Origin: a virus
Virus record (IMG/VR): IMGVR_UViG_3300023171_000034
Span: 1-30,878 of that record
DNA: 30,878 nucleotides
Reading direction: 5' to 3' (one strand)
The position numbers were made by a program, and so were the translations under genes. This document shows positions 12,258 to 19,246 of the stretch, in pieces. Numbering within the stretch: the stretch's first letter is position 1; every line of letters begins with the position of its first letter. The notes under the pieces were generated by a model. It did no database searches and had not been told where the DNA came from. It saw only the letters and a program-made list of their open reading frames with translations.

Positions 12258-13389
12258 CAGGCCCGGATATCAATCCCGGAAGAATACGGACGGGACTACC
12301 GTCCACTATTGGAATCCGAAGAGGGCGGTGAAAGCCGCCCCTTCGTTTCTCTCGGCAAAACGGCTTGCCGACGATCTCGATGACGCTCAGATAGCCGCCG
12401 AGTGCCAAAAGCTCACCGACCAGTTGCGGGAGGAGCTTCGCGATCTCGACACGCCCCCGGCGTTCGAAGGCACGATCAAATCCCTCATCGCCTGCTACAA
12501 GCACGACAAGACCAGCACGCTGCACAGCGTGAAGCACTCCACCCGGATCCGGGACTATGAACCGAGCCTGCGGGTTTTGGAGAATGTCGTCGGTGACCGA
12601 CGCATAGACATGCTTCGCGCGTCGGATTTCAAGCGCTGGTTCGAAGGCTGGAAGAAGAAGGGCCACAGGAGGGCGTCAGGCGCGATCAAGCTCCTGCGGG
12701 TAATCCTCACCTACGGAGCCGGCGAACGCATTCCTGGCTGCGCTCAGGCACGGGAAATCCTGTCCACGATGCGTTTCGAGCAACCGGCGAACAGAACCGT
12801 CGTCATGACCTATGACCAGTGCCTGGCGATCGTGAAAAAGAGCGCCGAAATGGAATGCCCGTCGATCGGGTTTGTCGAGGCGCTGAAGTTCGAATCGGCG
12901 CTGAGACGAATAGACGTGATTGGGGAGTGGGTGCCGGCAGATGACGGCGGCGCTTTCAGATGGCGCGGTCTTTCGGCGGGGGATATCTCGAAAGACATGA
13001 TCCTGTCGATCAAAACGAGCAAGACCGGGGCTGCGGCATCGCGTGACCTGAAGGTCATGCCGCTCGTGCAAGAGGCTCTGAAGGCCTACACGATCCCGAA
13101 GATCGGGCCGGTGGTGATCGATGAGGATCACAAAAAAGCATACTGGGAAAACCGCTATACGGAGAAATTCCGGAAGGTGCGAGAAGCGGCCGGCGTGCCA
13201 GACGATGTCTGGTCAATGGATTCGCGGGCCGGGGCGGTATCGGAAACCGTCGAGGCGACGGGATCACTAGAAGCGGCTCGGGATCTTGCGACCCATACGA
13301 CGACCAAGACGACGAGACGTTACAGTCGGGGGGATGGTTTGGAGGCGAGCCGGGTGACGGCGGCGGCGCGGTTGAAAAACCGCAAGTGA
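12247..13389 (+). CDS. int: Tyrosine recombinase (phage integrase), 380 aa
   Basis: This catalyses site-specific integration and excision at attP, 51 bases past its stop. The catalytic residues of the family are readable: R220 or R221 in ESALRRIDVIG, a beta-hairpin Lys near K259 (TSKTG), the second Arg R327 in MDSRAG, H350, and the nucleophile Y359 in RRYSR. The usual H-x-x-R box is altered to D-S-R, a variant seen in other integrases of this kind. A core-binding domain spans about residues 70-175. The chosen ATG 12247 follows AAGGAAAATTGGG. The gene is last in the early operon, so it is expressed during early transcription. Confidence 0.9.
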   Translation: MRTDRPGYQSRKNTDGTTVHYWNPKRAVKAAPSFLSAKRLADDLDDAQIAAECQKLTDQLREELRDLDTPPAFEGTIKSLIACYKHDKTSTLHSVKHSTRIRDYEPSLRVLENVVGDRRIDMLRASDFKRWFEGWKKKGHRRASGAIKLLRVILTYGAGERIPGCAQAREILSTMRFEQPANRTVVMTYDQCLAIVKKSAEMECPSIGFVEALKFESALRRIDVIGEWVPADDGGAFRWRGLSAGDISKDMILSIKTSKTGAAASRDLKVMPLVQEALKAYTIPKIGPVVIDEDHKKAYWENRYTEKFRKVREAAGVPDDVWSMDSRAGAVSETVEATGSLEAARDLATHTTTKTTRRYSRGDGLEASRVTAAARLKNRK

Positions 13390-13403
13390 ACCGGCAGTGA
13401 AAC

Positions 13404-13414
13404 GAGTGACACGC
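13404..13414 (+). repeat. Left arm of attP inverted repeat, GAGTGACACGC
   Basis: It is an exact inverted match to 13514-13524. The two lie equidistant from the att core (midpoint of the pair 13464; midpoint of the core 13463.5). This is the layout of integrase arm-type binding sites. Confidence 0.75.
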
Positions 13415-13439
13415 GCGTCTTGTAAGCCATTGAAAAACA

Positions 13440-13487
13440 TGGAGCGGGTAGCGGGAATCGAACCCGCGTATTCAGCTTGGAAGGCTT
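13440..13487 (-). other. attP: attP core: 3' part of tRNA-Gly(TCC)
   Basis: Read on the minus strand, these bases form the 3' 48 nt of a tRNA-Gly with a TCC anticodon. They comprise the 3' half of the anticodon arm with CTTCCAA, the variable loop, the T arm GCGGGTTCGATTCCCGC, the acceptor strand and CCA. The D arm and 5' acceptor strand do not follow, so this is not a working tRNA. Phages that integrate into tRNA genes carry just this segment to restore the tRNA after insertion. The integrase is alongside, and late phage genes lie on the other side. Confidence 0.85.
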
Positions 13488-13513
13488 CCGGAACATGTAA
13501 TGATGCCAATGGG

Positions 13514-13524
13514 GCGTGTCACTC
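13514..13524 (+). repeat. Right arm of attP inverted repeat, GCGTGTCACTC
   Basis: It is the exact inverted copy of 13404-13414 on the far side of the attP core. See that entry for the symmetry. Confidence 0.75.
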
Positions 13525-13576
13525 TGCCAGAGGCAAGGCCGGTATAGGCATGTAGGGTTAGCAGAACCGTAAACGC

Positions 13577-13608
13577 AAAAAAGAGCCCCTCCGGTTAAGG
13601 AGGGGCTT
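13577..13608 (-). terminator. Intrinsic terminator of the late operon
   Basis: The stem AGCCCCTCC (13584-13592) pairs with GGAGGGGCT (13599-13607) over a six-base loop. On the minus strand it is followed by TCTTTTTT, a good U-tract. The plus-strand copy lacks one, so it mainly stops leftward late transcription before the attachment site. Confidence 0.85.
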
Positions 13609-13625
13609 CTGTCGTTTATGGGAGG

Positions 13626-14048
13626 TCACCCCAGCCAGTGCTTGATAGCCGCCCTTGCCATATCGCTGGCATAGACGACAATGCCGCCGACCGTGAGGCC
13701 TGCTAGGGCGATGAGCCCGGTAATACCCATGCCCATGGTCTTCATCCGCTTCATGTCCTCAATATGAGGCTGTACCGCGGCGTGGTTGTTTGCCACCGTT
13801 GTTTTCAACTCCGCCAGTTCGTCCCGCAATTGGGCATCGATCTGTCCGGATATAGCCACAGTCTTTTCGAGGTGGCTGATCTGCCCGTTCTGCTCATCGA
13901 GCCGCTGGTGGATTATCTTGCGGCTTGATCGAGCGGCTTCCTTTTCGCTGTGGAAATCCTCGCGTAGATCCTCCACCACTTCCTTTGTCGCTTCGCCTGT
14001 TGCTTCCAGACGGCCAAGCGCCCGCATAACTTCGTTAAGGTCTGCCAT
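13626..14048 (-). CDS. DUF1515-like coiled-coil membrane protein, 140 aa
   Basis: Residues 1-95 form a long coiled coil with heptad-like Leu and Glu (RLDEQNGQISHLEKTV). Residues about 107-128 are one transmembrane helix (GITGLIALAGLTVGGIVVYA). This resembles DUF1515, found in Rhizobiales and their phages, whose role is not established. As the last gene of the lysis block it may be a lysis accessory protein. The start is ATG 14048. A strong terminator follows 18 bases after the stop. Confidence 0.7.
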   Translation of the reverse strand: MADLNEVMRALGRLEATGEATKEVVEDLREDFHSEKEAARSSRKIIHQRLDEQNGQISHLEKTVAISGQIDAQLRDELAELKTTVANNHAAVQPHIEDMKRMKTMGMGITGLIALAGLTVGGIVVYASDMARAAIKHWLG

Positions 14049-14051
14049 CTG

Positions 14052-14114
14052 TTACCACGCATTATTGCGCGGAAGACTTGTAAACCAATTGGGCGCAATG
14101 TTGCCTACAGCCAT
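14052..14114 (-). CDS. Possible 20-aa peptide
   Basis: The ORF starts at ATG 14114 with AAAGG nine bases upstream and ends TAA three bases before the ATG of the DUF1515-like gene. It lies in the only sizeable gap (14049-14188) of the lysis block. There is no other evidence that it is made; it may be a leader peptide or chance. Confidence 0.25.
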   Translation of the reverse strand: MAVGNIAPNWFTSLPRNNAW

Positions 14115-14188
14115 GCTCGAACCTTTCTTGTTCGCAGGGTGGTCAGAACCGGGCCTAATGTGTCCGCATCGGGCTCGGTTCGCTTCGG

Positions 14189-14500
14189 TTATTTCAGTGA
14201 GCCCCCGAAGCGGGACTTCACATCATCATAAAACCCTGCACAGCGGCCCGTACGCGCGTTTTGCCGGTCAAGCGCGCCACGCTCCCGGTCAAGGATGATA
14301 AGCGCCTCGTTGCCCAACGTCAGCGGAGCGTGCGGCTCTTTCACCCGGCAGTCGCCAGGAAGATCGGGAAGGACCACGGAAGCCTTGATCGTGCCCGTAG
14401 TTCTGGCCGCCGTTTCAATTCGACTTGTGGCGTTGCAGGAACTCAAGATCAGCAGCGCCGATAGCGCAGCGGCGATTTGCTTGGGAAAGTCGGATCTCAT
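14189..14500 (-). CDS. Rz1: Rz1-like outer-membrane lipoprotein (o-spanin), 103 aa
   Basis: The N-terminus is a lipoprotein signal: MRSDFPKQIAAALSALLILS followed by S-C22, with a lipobox LSSC at residues 19-22. The start ATG 14500 lies inside the Rz gene in another frame, overlapping it by 86 bases, the classic nested spanin arrangement. After export and lipidation the protein would sit in the outer membrane and bind Rz to fuse the two membranes at lysis. It is longer than lambda Rz1 (60 aa) and not especially Pro-rich. Confidence 0.75.
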   Translation of the reverse strand: MRSDFPKQIAAALSALLILSSCNATSRIETAARTTGTIKASVVLPDLPGDCRVKEPHAPLTLGNEALIILDRERGALDRQNARTGRCAGFYDDVKSRFGGSLK

Positions 14501-14786
14501 AGGCCATGCGCTCCTGTTCGCGCTCGGTTTCAGTTTTCTGGTCGAGGGCGGCGTCTGCAGCCGCGCGTTTGCGGAACTCTTCGAGGGATTGTGCGGCCGC
14601 ACTTCGCTGGCGGGTCACTTCGTCAAGCTGCGCCTGCAGGGCCGTCTTTTCCGACAGCAGAACGTACCCGCTCAGGACATTGGCGTCATGGGCAGACAGC
14701 CATGCGCGGAAGCCGAGGTAAGCCGCCGCGATGATCAGGAGGATTGAAACGCCCTTGCCGAGAGGGCTTAGGAGGAAGGTGTTCAT
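14415..14786 (-). CDS. Rz: Rz-like inner-membrane spanin (i-spanin), 123 aa
   Basis: Residues about 10-30 are a transmembrane anchor (GKGVSILLIIAAAYLGFRAW). Residues 45-95 form a long periplasmic coiled coil (ALQAQLDEVTRQRSAAAQSL onward). This is the i-spanin shape: a membrane anchor with a periplasmic coiled coil that joins the Rz1 lipoprotein. The start is ATG 14786. It is followed on the same strand by the overlapping Rz1 gene. An HNH gene separates it from the holin and endolysin. Confidence 0.8.
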   Translation of the reverse strand: MNTFLLSPLGKGVSILLIIAAAYLGFRAWLSAHDANVLSGYVLLSEKTALQAQLDEVTRQRSAAAQSLEEFRKRAAADAALDQKTETEREQERMAYEIRLSQANRRCAIGAADLEFLQRHKSN

Positions 14787-14805
14787 TGCTCCACCTTCAC
14801 GCTGG

Positions 14806-15285
14806 TCATTCGATGTGCCGCCATGATTTTCTGCGCCTTATGTCGGAGACGGTGGTAAAGTGAATTCCATAGTCTTTGGCGATATCTACGATCCGGCGAT
14901 GGTCGGCTCGTATTGCTCTGACAATATCGTCGGTTACCAGAGAGGTGGCGTTGTCCATGCCGCGGCGAGGCGCTGGGACATTTCTTGATTTTTCCATCAT
15001 GTCGGCCGTATTGTCGGAAGCGGTGCCAAGAAAAAGATGATCTGGATTCCAGCAATTGCGAACATCGCATTTGTGCAAGACGAAAACGCCTTTTGGAACC
15101 GCCCCTTTATGCATTTCAAAAGAGACGCGATGGACCCGCTTCACTCCGGCTTCCGTGTTAATGTACCCGTAACCGTTGTGGCTCTTGGAACCCATCCACA
15201 GCCAACATCCGCCATCGCCAATAATCGTTTTAGTCTTAAGTCTGGTGGCTACCGGAATTAACCCGCTGCCTTTCGGACGGCCCAT
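14806..15285 (-). CDS. HNH homing-type endonuclease, 158 aa
   Basis: The start ATG 15285 follows AGAGGTGTTGAA; an upstream ATG in frame at 15324 lacks a site. The first part is GWC-like (GDGGCWLWMGSKSHNGYGYI). The HNH_3 core reads VHRVSFEMHKG then LHKCDVRNCWNPDHLFLGT (residues about 84-103). The C-terminus carries a helix-turn-helix (VDIAKDYGIHFTTVSDIRRR), as free-standing phage homing nucleases do. It sits between holin and Rz, where lysis cassettes usually have nothing, so it is probably a selfish insertion. The region upstream (15290-15357) is unusually AT-rich. Confidence 0.8.
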   Translation of the reverse strand: MGRPKGSGLIPVATRLKTKTIIGDGGCWLWMGSKSHNGYGYINTEAGVKRVHRVSFEMHKGAVPKGVFVLHKCDVRNCWNPDHLFLGTASDNTADMMEKSRNVPAPRRGMDNATSLVTDDIVRAIRADHRRIVDIAKDYGIHFTTVSDIRRRKSWRHIE

Positions 15286-15357
15286 TTCAACACCTCTCAA
15301 ATTTGAGTTAAGAGGTTGTACCATCTTTAGTAATTAAAGTCACCTTGGAGAGCCGAA

Positions 15358-15663
15358 TCAACCTTTAATGTCGGCGTCTCCGGTCGTCGTGGTAACGGTC
15401 ATGACGGCCGGGACATCAACGCTGGTCGTAGTAACAGACGTATCCTTAGGCGGGCCGCCGAAGTTTGTTTGCTTTGCGATGAAATCCAACCCGAAGACAC
15501 CGAACGCGCCGACCAAGATCGGGTAGGCAAACAGCTCAAGGATTCGGAACTGCATGTCGGTCGCATCGACCAAGATCAGATAGGTGGCGACCGACAGAAG
15601 CCACAGCGTCAGGAACAGGGCGAACTCGCGCTTGAGCGTGCTGGCGGTGATGTATTTCCACAT
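15358..15663 (-). CDS. Probable holin, 101 aa
   Basis: Two transmembrane segments, at about residues 14-32 and 42-62, are followed by a hydrophilic Thr-rich tail (VTTTSVDVPAVMTVTTTTGD). The size and position, two bases after the endolysin stop, fit a holin or holin-like membrane protein that triggers lysis. The sequence does not place it in a named holin class. It starts at ATG 15663. Confidence 0.7.
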   Translation of the reverse strand: MWKYITASTLKREFALFLTLWLLSVATYLILVDATDMQFRILELFAYPILVGAFGVFGLDFIAKQTNFGGPPKDTSVTTTSVDVPAVMTVTTTTGDADIKG

Positions 15664-15665
15664 GG

Positions 15666-16229
15666 TCAGGCCTCGATCGCAGAGAGGAACTTGCGAGCAT
15701 ATGCCGCGATGGCTGCAGCCTTGTCCGTTCCGTTGATGATCCGGCGGGCATTCACCCAGTCAGCCTTTGCGCCGGCGAAATAGTCGGACAGCTTTTTGCC
15801 GGTGAAGCTGCCCTTGGTCATGCCCACGAACATAATTTTGATCGCCGTCTTTAGATCCAGCGCCTTGTCGGGCGTGTCCTCGATACCGAATTTCTCATAG
15901 TTCGTCCGGCCGGTGATCTGCACCAGGCCGCGCCCGCGGTAAATGAACCCGTCGCCATCGGCGGCCGCGGTATTGCCAAGCGCCTTGGCGAGCTTGCCGG
16001 TGTCGTATTTCTCGAAATACTTGCGCCCGCCGTATTCCGTGATCGGCTGCATCGTCTGATCGGTTTCGTGGAACGCCGTCGCCAGCATATAGGCCAGCCA
16101 CCGGACATCGGTCAGCCCCTGAGCCTCCCACTCGTCCAGAATGGCCGTCATGCCGGATACCTGCGACTGCGCGAGCTTCCCGCCAAACAGCGAGACGCGC
16201 ACCGCATTGAAAAATGCAGAGCGGTTCAT
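15666..16229 (-). CDS. Endolysin, glycoside hydrolase family 19, 187 aa
   Basis: This is a chitinase-class (GH19) muralytic enzyme of the type used as phage lysozyme. Catalytic glutamates are E55 in AFHETD and E65 in ITEYGG. The fold marker RGRGLVQITGRTNYEKFG lies around residues 97-114. It cleaves the beta-1,4 bonds of peptidoglycan. No signal peptide is seen, so release depends on the holin. The start ATG 16229 follows AAGGAAATCACC; the ORF reads on upstream to 16631 but that part is antisense to the SGNH gene. Confidence 0.9.
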   Translation of the reverse strand: MNRSAFFNAVRVSLFGGKLAQSQVSGMTAILDEWEAQGLTDVRWLAYMLATAFHETDQTMQPITEYGGRKYFEKYDTGKLAKALGNTAAADGDGFIYRGRGLVQITGRTNYEKFGIEDTPDKALDLKTAIKIMFVGMTKGSFTGKKLSDYFAGAKADWVNARRIINGTDKAAAIAAYARKFLSAIEA

Positions 16230-16243
16230 GGTGATTTCCTTGG

Positions 16244-16272
16244 TTGTCAGGAATGATGGACCGCAGTAGCGT
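16244..16272 (+). promoter_or_regulatory. Promoter-like sequence for the plus-strand SGNH gene
   Basis: TTGTCA (16244-16249, five of six to consensus), a 17-base spacer and TAGCGT (16267-16272, three of six) put the start of transcription at about 16278-16279, on the ATG of the gene. No ribosome site precedes the ATG, so the mRNA may be leaderless. The -10 box is weak. Confidence 0.35.
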
Positions 16273-16277
16273 GCGGC

Positions 16278-17234
16278 ATGAACAAGATTTTGATGACCAT
16301 CGCAGCGGCGCTTCTGTCGGCCTCGCCCGCTTTCGGGCAGGCCGCAGCCCCAGACGATCGCTTTAACGAGATTTCGCAAGACCGCTCGAAGTATGCCGGC
16401 GTCGTCTTTTTCTTTGGCGACTCCATCATGCGTGGCTACGGTTTGGGCACGTTCCCAGACCTCGCCACCGCCGACTTGCGCAATAGTCCCTTGTGGCCTC
16501 TGCGATCCCCCGCATCGATGGCAGAATTGATGACAGACAATACTCGGATCGGGTATGCCTACGCCGGCGGCCCGGTCGGCCCCGATGAGGTGAGCGCCGA
16601 TGAATTGGCCGATCGGATTGAAGACCTTCACGACAAAGGCACTGTTGGGTCTGCCGACGTTATCGTCCTAGAGGACGCCGGAGACCGGACGGTTACACAG
16701 ACCGAATACGCAGCTCAATGGAAGACCGTGATCAAGGCCGCGGCATCAACCGGCGCCACGGTTCTGGTGATGAACACATTCGACGGCGGTCCTGATATCG
16801 CTTTCCCAAAGGTCGATTGGAAGGACTTCAGTTACAGCACGCCAGTCCTTTCGGATGATGGCGAGCTGAGATCCTACAATGACGCCATCGCTCAAGCGGT
16901 TGCCGAAACGAATTTACCATCCGTGGTCCTTGTGGACATGGACACAACGCTACGAGCATACGAACGAGCGCTGCTCCGGAACTTCGGATTGCCGATCACC
17001 TTTGAGGGTATCCATCCGAACGTCTGGGGATACTGCCCCTATATCGCGGCAGTGATGCGCGCCGGCCGTTTGACAGACACCTTTGGTGGAGAGCGGCTGA
17101 CGCTCCTATTGGAGGACAATATGGAAGCCGTGTCGTATGGAAGTCACCTTCGAAAGGAAGACGTCGCCACCGCCGTTCATTATTGCACAAACGGCCCGGT
17201 GGTGATGGTCCGCTTCGCGGGCAATCCTACCTGA
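16278..17234 (+). CDS. Secreted SGNH/GDSL-type hydrolase, 318 aa
   Basis: Residues 1-20 form a signal peptide (MNKILMTIAAALLSASPAFG), so the protein is exported. The SGNH fold is marked by FFFGDSI with S49 as nucleophile, and by EGIHPNVWG with H246. The usual D-x-x-H is E243-x-x-H here. Paralogy with the minus-strand gene 17227-18021 is clear: both share GDSI, a PLWPLRS segment, an LEDAG/FEDAG strand and IHPNVWG. Family members deacylate or demethylate esters and sugars. Its strand opposes the late operon, so it can be made from a prophage, perhaps changing the cell surface. It overlaps its paralogue by eight bases. Confidence 0.75.
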   Translation: MNKILMTIAAALLSASPAFGQAAAPDDRFNEISQDRSKYAGVVFFFGDSIMRGYGLGTFPDLATADLRNSPLWPLRSPASMAELMTDNTRIGYAYAGGPVGPDEVSADELADRIEDLHDKGTVGSADVIVLEDAGDRTVTQTEYAAQWKTVIKAAASTGATVLVMNTFDGGPDIAFPKVDWKDFSYSTPVLSDDGELRSYNDAIAQAVAETNLPSVVLVDMDTTLRAYERALLRNFGLPITFEGIHPNVWGYCPYIAAVMRAGRLTDTFGGERLTLLLEDNMEAVSYGSHLRKEDVATAVHYCTNGPVVMVRFAGNPT

Positions 17235-18021
17235 GAAGACAATCCCGCATATACGTGGCGGCCTTTACCGAGCTGAAATAGGGCGACCCATACGCCAGCG
17301 CTACCCAGTTTGCGGACGCTACCGCTTCAAGGCCGGGCACGGTCGAACCCAGATATGGCCTATACCGCAGCAGCTTCAAAATCTCGCCTGCCATGCGCGC
17401 TTGCCCCCAGACGTTGGGATGGATGCCATCGGGCAACATGACGGGCACCAGGTCCGACCCGTAGGCAGACGTTTCCCAGCCGTCCATATTGGTCTTCATG
17501 TCGAAAAACAGCGTTTGCCCGCGCTCATTGGGGACAAGCGAAGTGGCGGCGGCCAAGGTGGCGGCGTTCATCGTGCGAGAGCCGAAAGTCACGTCATAGC
17601 GGTTGTCGTTCGGAGCCGGTGAATAACTGAACATCGACATCATCACCAGCGTGATATCAAACCGATCAACCACAGCGGCGCGGAGGAATTCCCACTGTTC
17701 CTGGTAGGTATCCGGGTCTTCGATGTGCGGGCCGGCGTCCTCGAAAATCACCACATCGCCGCTGCGGATTGTCCCGTTGTTGACGATCGCACGGATGGCA
17801 ACTTCCGTCGCTTCGATATCCGAGCTGAAGTTCACCGCAGGGAGACCGGTATAGTAGAACTCGTCCTTGATTCCGACACCGTAGAGAGTGTTGTTTGCCA
17901 TGGACGAGATCGAACGCAGCGGCCAAAGCGGGTTGCTTGGGCTCAGGGTGTCTTCATATTCCCCGAGCGCGTAACCTTTGGAAATGCTGTCGCCTATCAG
18001 ATGGATCTTGCGTTGATGCAT
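17227..18021 (-). CDS. SGNH/GDSL-type hydrolase, virion or tail-associated, 264 aa
   Basis: The N-terminus HLIGDSISKGYALG carries the GDSx(L) block with nucleophile S12 and D10. The C-terminal D198-x-x-H201 lies in PDGIHPNVWG. No signal peptide is present, unlike its plus-strand paralogue. It sits between the tail fibre and endolysin genes in the late operon, so it is probably a virion protein, for example a tail-bound enzyme removing acyl groups from a surface polysaccharide. The start ATG 18021 is 12 bases after the tail fibre stop. Confidence 0.75.
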   Translation of the reverse strand: MHQRKIHLIGDSISKGYALGEYEDTLSPSNPLWPLRSISSMANNTLYGVGIKDEFYYTGLPAVNFSSDIEATEVAIRAIVNNGTIRSGDVVIFEDAGPHIEDPDTYQEQWEFLRAAVVDRFDITLVMMSMFSYSPAPNDNRYDVTFGSRTMNAATLAAATSLVPNERGQTLFFDMKTNMDGWETSAYGSDLVPVMLPDGIHPNVWGQARMAGEILKLLRYRPYLGSTVPGLEAVASANWVALAYGSPYFSSVKAATYMRDCLLR

Positions 18022-18032
18022 TGCACTATCCT

Positions 18033-18968
18033 TTATTTGCCGCGGCTGTCGATCCAGCCATTGGTGATGAGGACTGATTGGGTGATGGTGCCAGAGGCCA
18101 CCACTTGAGCGATGTAGATCTGGCTCGATGTGCCGGTGGTGATGAAATCAAACGTTGAAATGTCAGCAGCGGAAGAACTCGCTGGCACGTTGAGAGACTG
18201 AAGCTGTGTGTTGGCGCTCCCTCGGGCAAACGAACCAACGAAAGTCGCGACATTCGCGCTGGCACCGCAGATTACCTGCCACGCAAGAATCGGCCTTACA
18301 GCGATACCGCCAGGAACCCCGATCGTCGCACTGGTGGATGGAATAGCCGCTGTGGAAAGGGTGCTGTTGCTGGGCTCGCGAAGGAAAACATCGCCGGTCT
18401 GATAGAAGCGGACGATTGCCGTGCTTTCACGGATGATAGACCCGATGCGGCGCTTACGGTCGTAGTTGGCAGGCATGGTCGGGGCCGTGGCAGAGGTCGA
18501 AAACAGCACATCGACAACGCTGGTATCAGACCTCTGGATAAGCCAGACGTGGTATGTGGTGTTGGCGATGGAACCCGTGTCGAGACCGCCGTTGCCAGAG
18601 CCGACAGCCCACGCGGCGTCAAGTCGTTTGGTGATGGCAGAGGCAAGCGTCATAAGTGTTGGATTAGCCACATCTTGCTCTGCCGCCGTCCCTACCGAAA
18701 TGTCGATGTCATTTGTCGCGTCGGTGGCATTGTTGGACAAGGTCAGGCCATACAGGAATCCGAATGTCCCCGTCGTCAATCCAAGATTCGTTCGTGCTCC
18801 CGCAGCATCCGCCGCGCCTGTGCCGCCATAGACGACTGGGCGCGGCGTATTGAAGATGTTGTAGATATCGTCAATGACGCTGTTGTAGGGCGTGCTGGCG
18901 ATCGTCGTGTTCGGAACCGCCGTCGTGCCTGCTGGCTTTCCAGCTGTACCTCCGCCGTTCAATGGCAT
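18033..18968 (-). CDS. Tail fibre protein, 311 aa
   Basis: Residues 48-64 contain GGTGAADAAGARTNLGL, the repeat unit found in many phage tail fibres. The sequence is rich in Ser, Thr, Gly and Ala, with beta-rich character and few Cys, as in trimeric fibres. The C-terminal half would be the receptor-binding part. The start ATG 18968 follows AAAGGAGAATGCAAA. It lies next to the SGNH hydrolase gene, consistent with a tail tip that both binds and cuts the host surface. Confidence 0.8.
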   Translation of the reverse strand: MPLNGGGTAGKPAGTTAVPNTTIASTPYNSVIDDIYNIFNTPRPVVYGGTGAADAAGARTNLGLTTGTFGFLYGLTLSNNATDATNDIDISVGTAAEQDVANPTLMTLASAITKRLDAAWAVGSGNGGLDTGSIANTTYHVWLIQRSDTSVVDVLFSTSATAPTMPANYDRKRRIGSIIRESTAIVRFYQTGDVFLREPSNSTLSTAAIPSTSATIGVPGGIAVRPILAWQVICGASANVATFVGSFARGSANTQLQSLNVPASSSAADISTFDFITTGTSSQIYIAQVVASGTITQSVLITNGWIDSRGK

Positions 18969-18969
18969 T

Positions 18970-18998
18970 TTGCATTCTCCTTTAAGTTGGCATAGAAT
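18970..18998 (+). promoter_or_regulatory. Promoter-like sequence for the plus-strand small membrane gene
   Basis: TTGCAT (18970-18975), a 17-base spacer and TAGAAT (18993-18998, five of six to consensus) would start transcription near 19005. That is 23 bases ahead of the ATG at 19028. The -35 box matches only three of six. Confidence 0.35.
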
Positions 18999-19027
18999 TG
19001 CTGCCGCGCGGCGTGGACCGAACGGAG

Positions 19028-19246
19028 ATGGATTTGCACGGGAAAGATGAGACGAAGGCCAAGCAGGGGGCGCCGATCAGACAGATCGAGCACAACCCAA
19101 ACGAACACATGAAGTTTCCGAATTATGGCGAGCGGAAGTGGGCCGAAGGAAAGTTTGGTGAGAGGCCATCGCCGGGCAATCTATTCGCCTTTTTGCTGCC
19201 TATCGCTGCCGTTGCTGTGGCGATGTTCCTATGGCGTGGTTACTGA
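19028..19246 (+). CDS. Small membrane protein (possible moron), 72 aa
   Basis: The N-terminal 48 residues are hydrophilic and basic-acidic. Residues about 50-69 form a single membrane segment (NLFAFLLPIAAVAVAMFLW). It is read against the late operon, in the gap between the tail fibre and the internal virion gene, and overlaps the latter's end by seven bases. The GGAG upstream touches the ATG, so translation start is uncertain. Similar reversed single genes in late operons are usually expressed from the prophage and help the lysogen. No specific role is visible. Confidence 0.55.
   Translation: MDLHGKDETKAKQGAPIRQIEHNPNEHMKFPNYGERKWAEGKFGERPSPGNLFAFLLPIAAVAVAMFLWRGY

Noticed and set aside
13440-13535. 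A complete functional tRNA-Gly
   Set aside because: Only the 3' portion from the anticodon arm onward is present; the D arm and 5' acceptor strand are missing, so it is an attachment core.
16230-16631. N-terminal extension of the endolysin
   Set aside because: The frame is open, but it lies opposite the SGNH hydrolase gene. The ATG 16229 has a ribosome site and starts a normal GH19 length.
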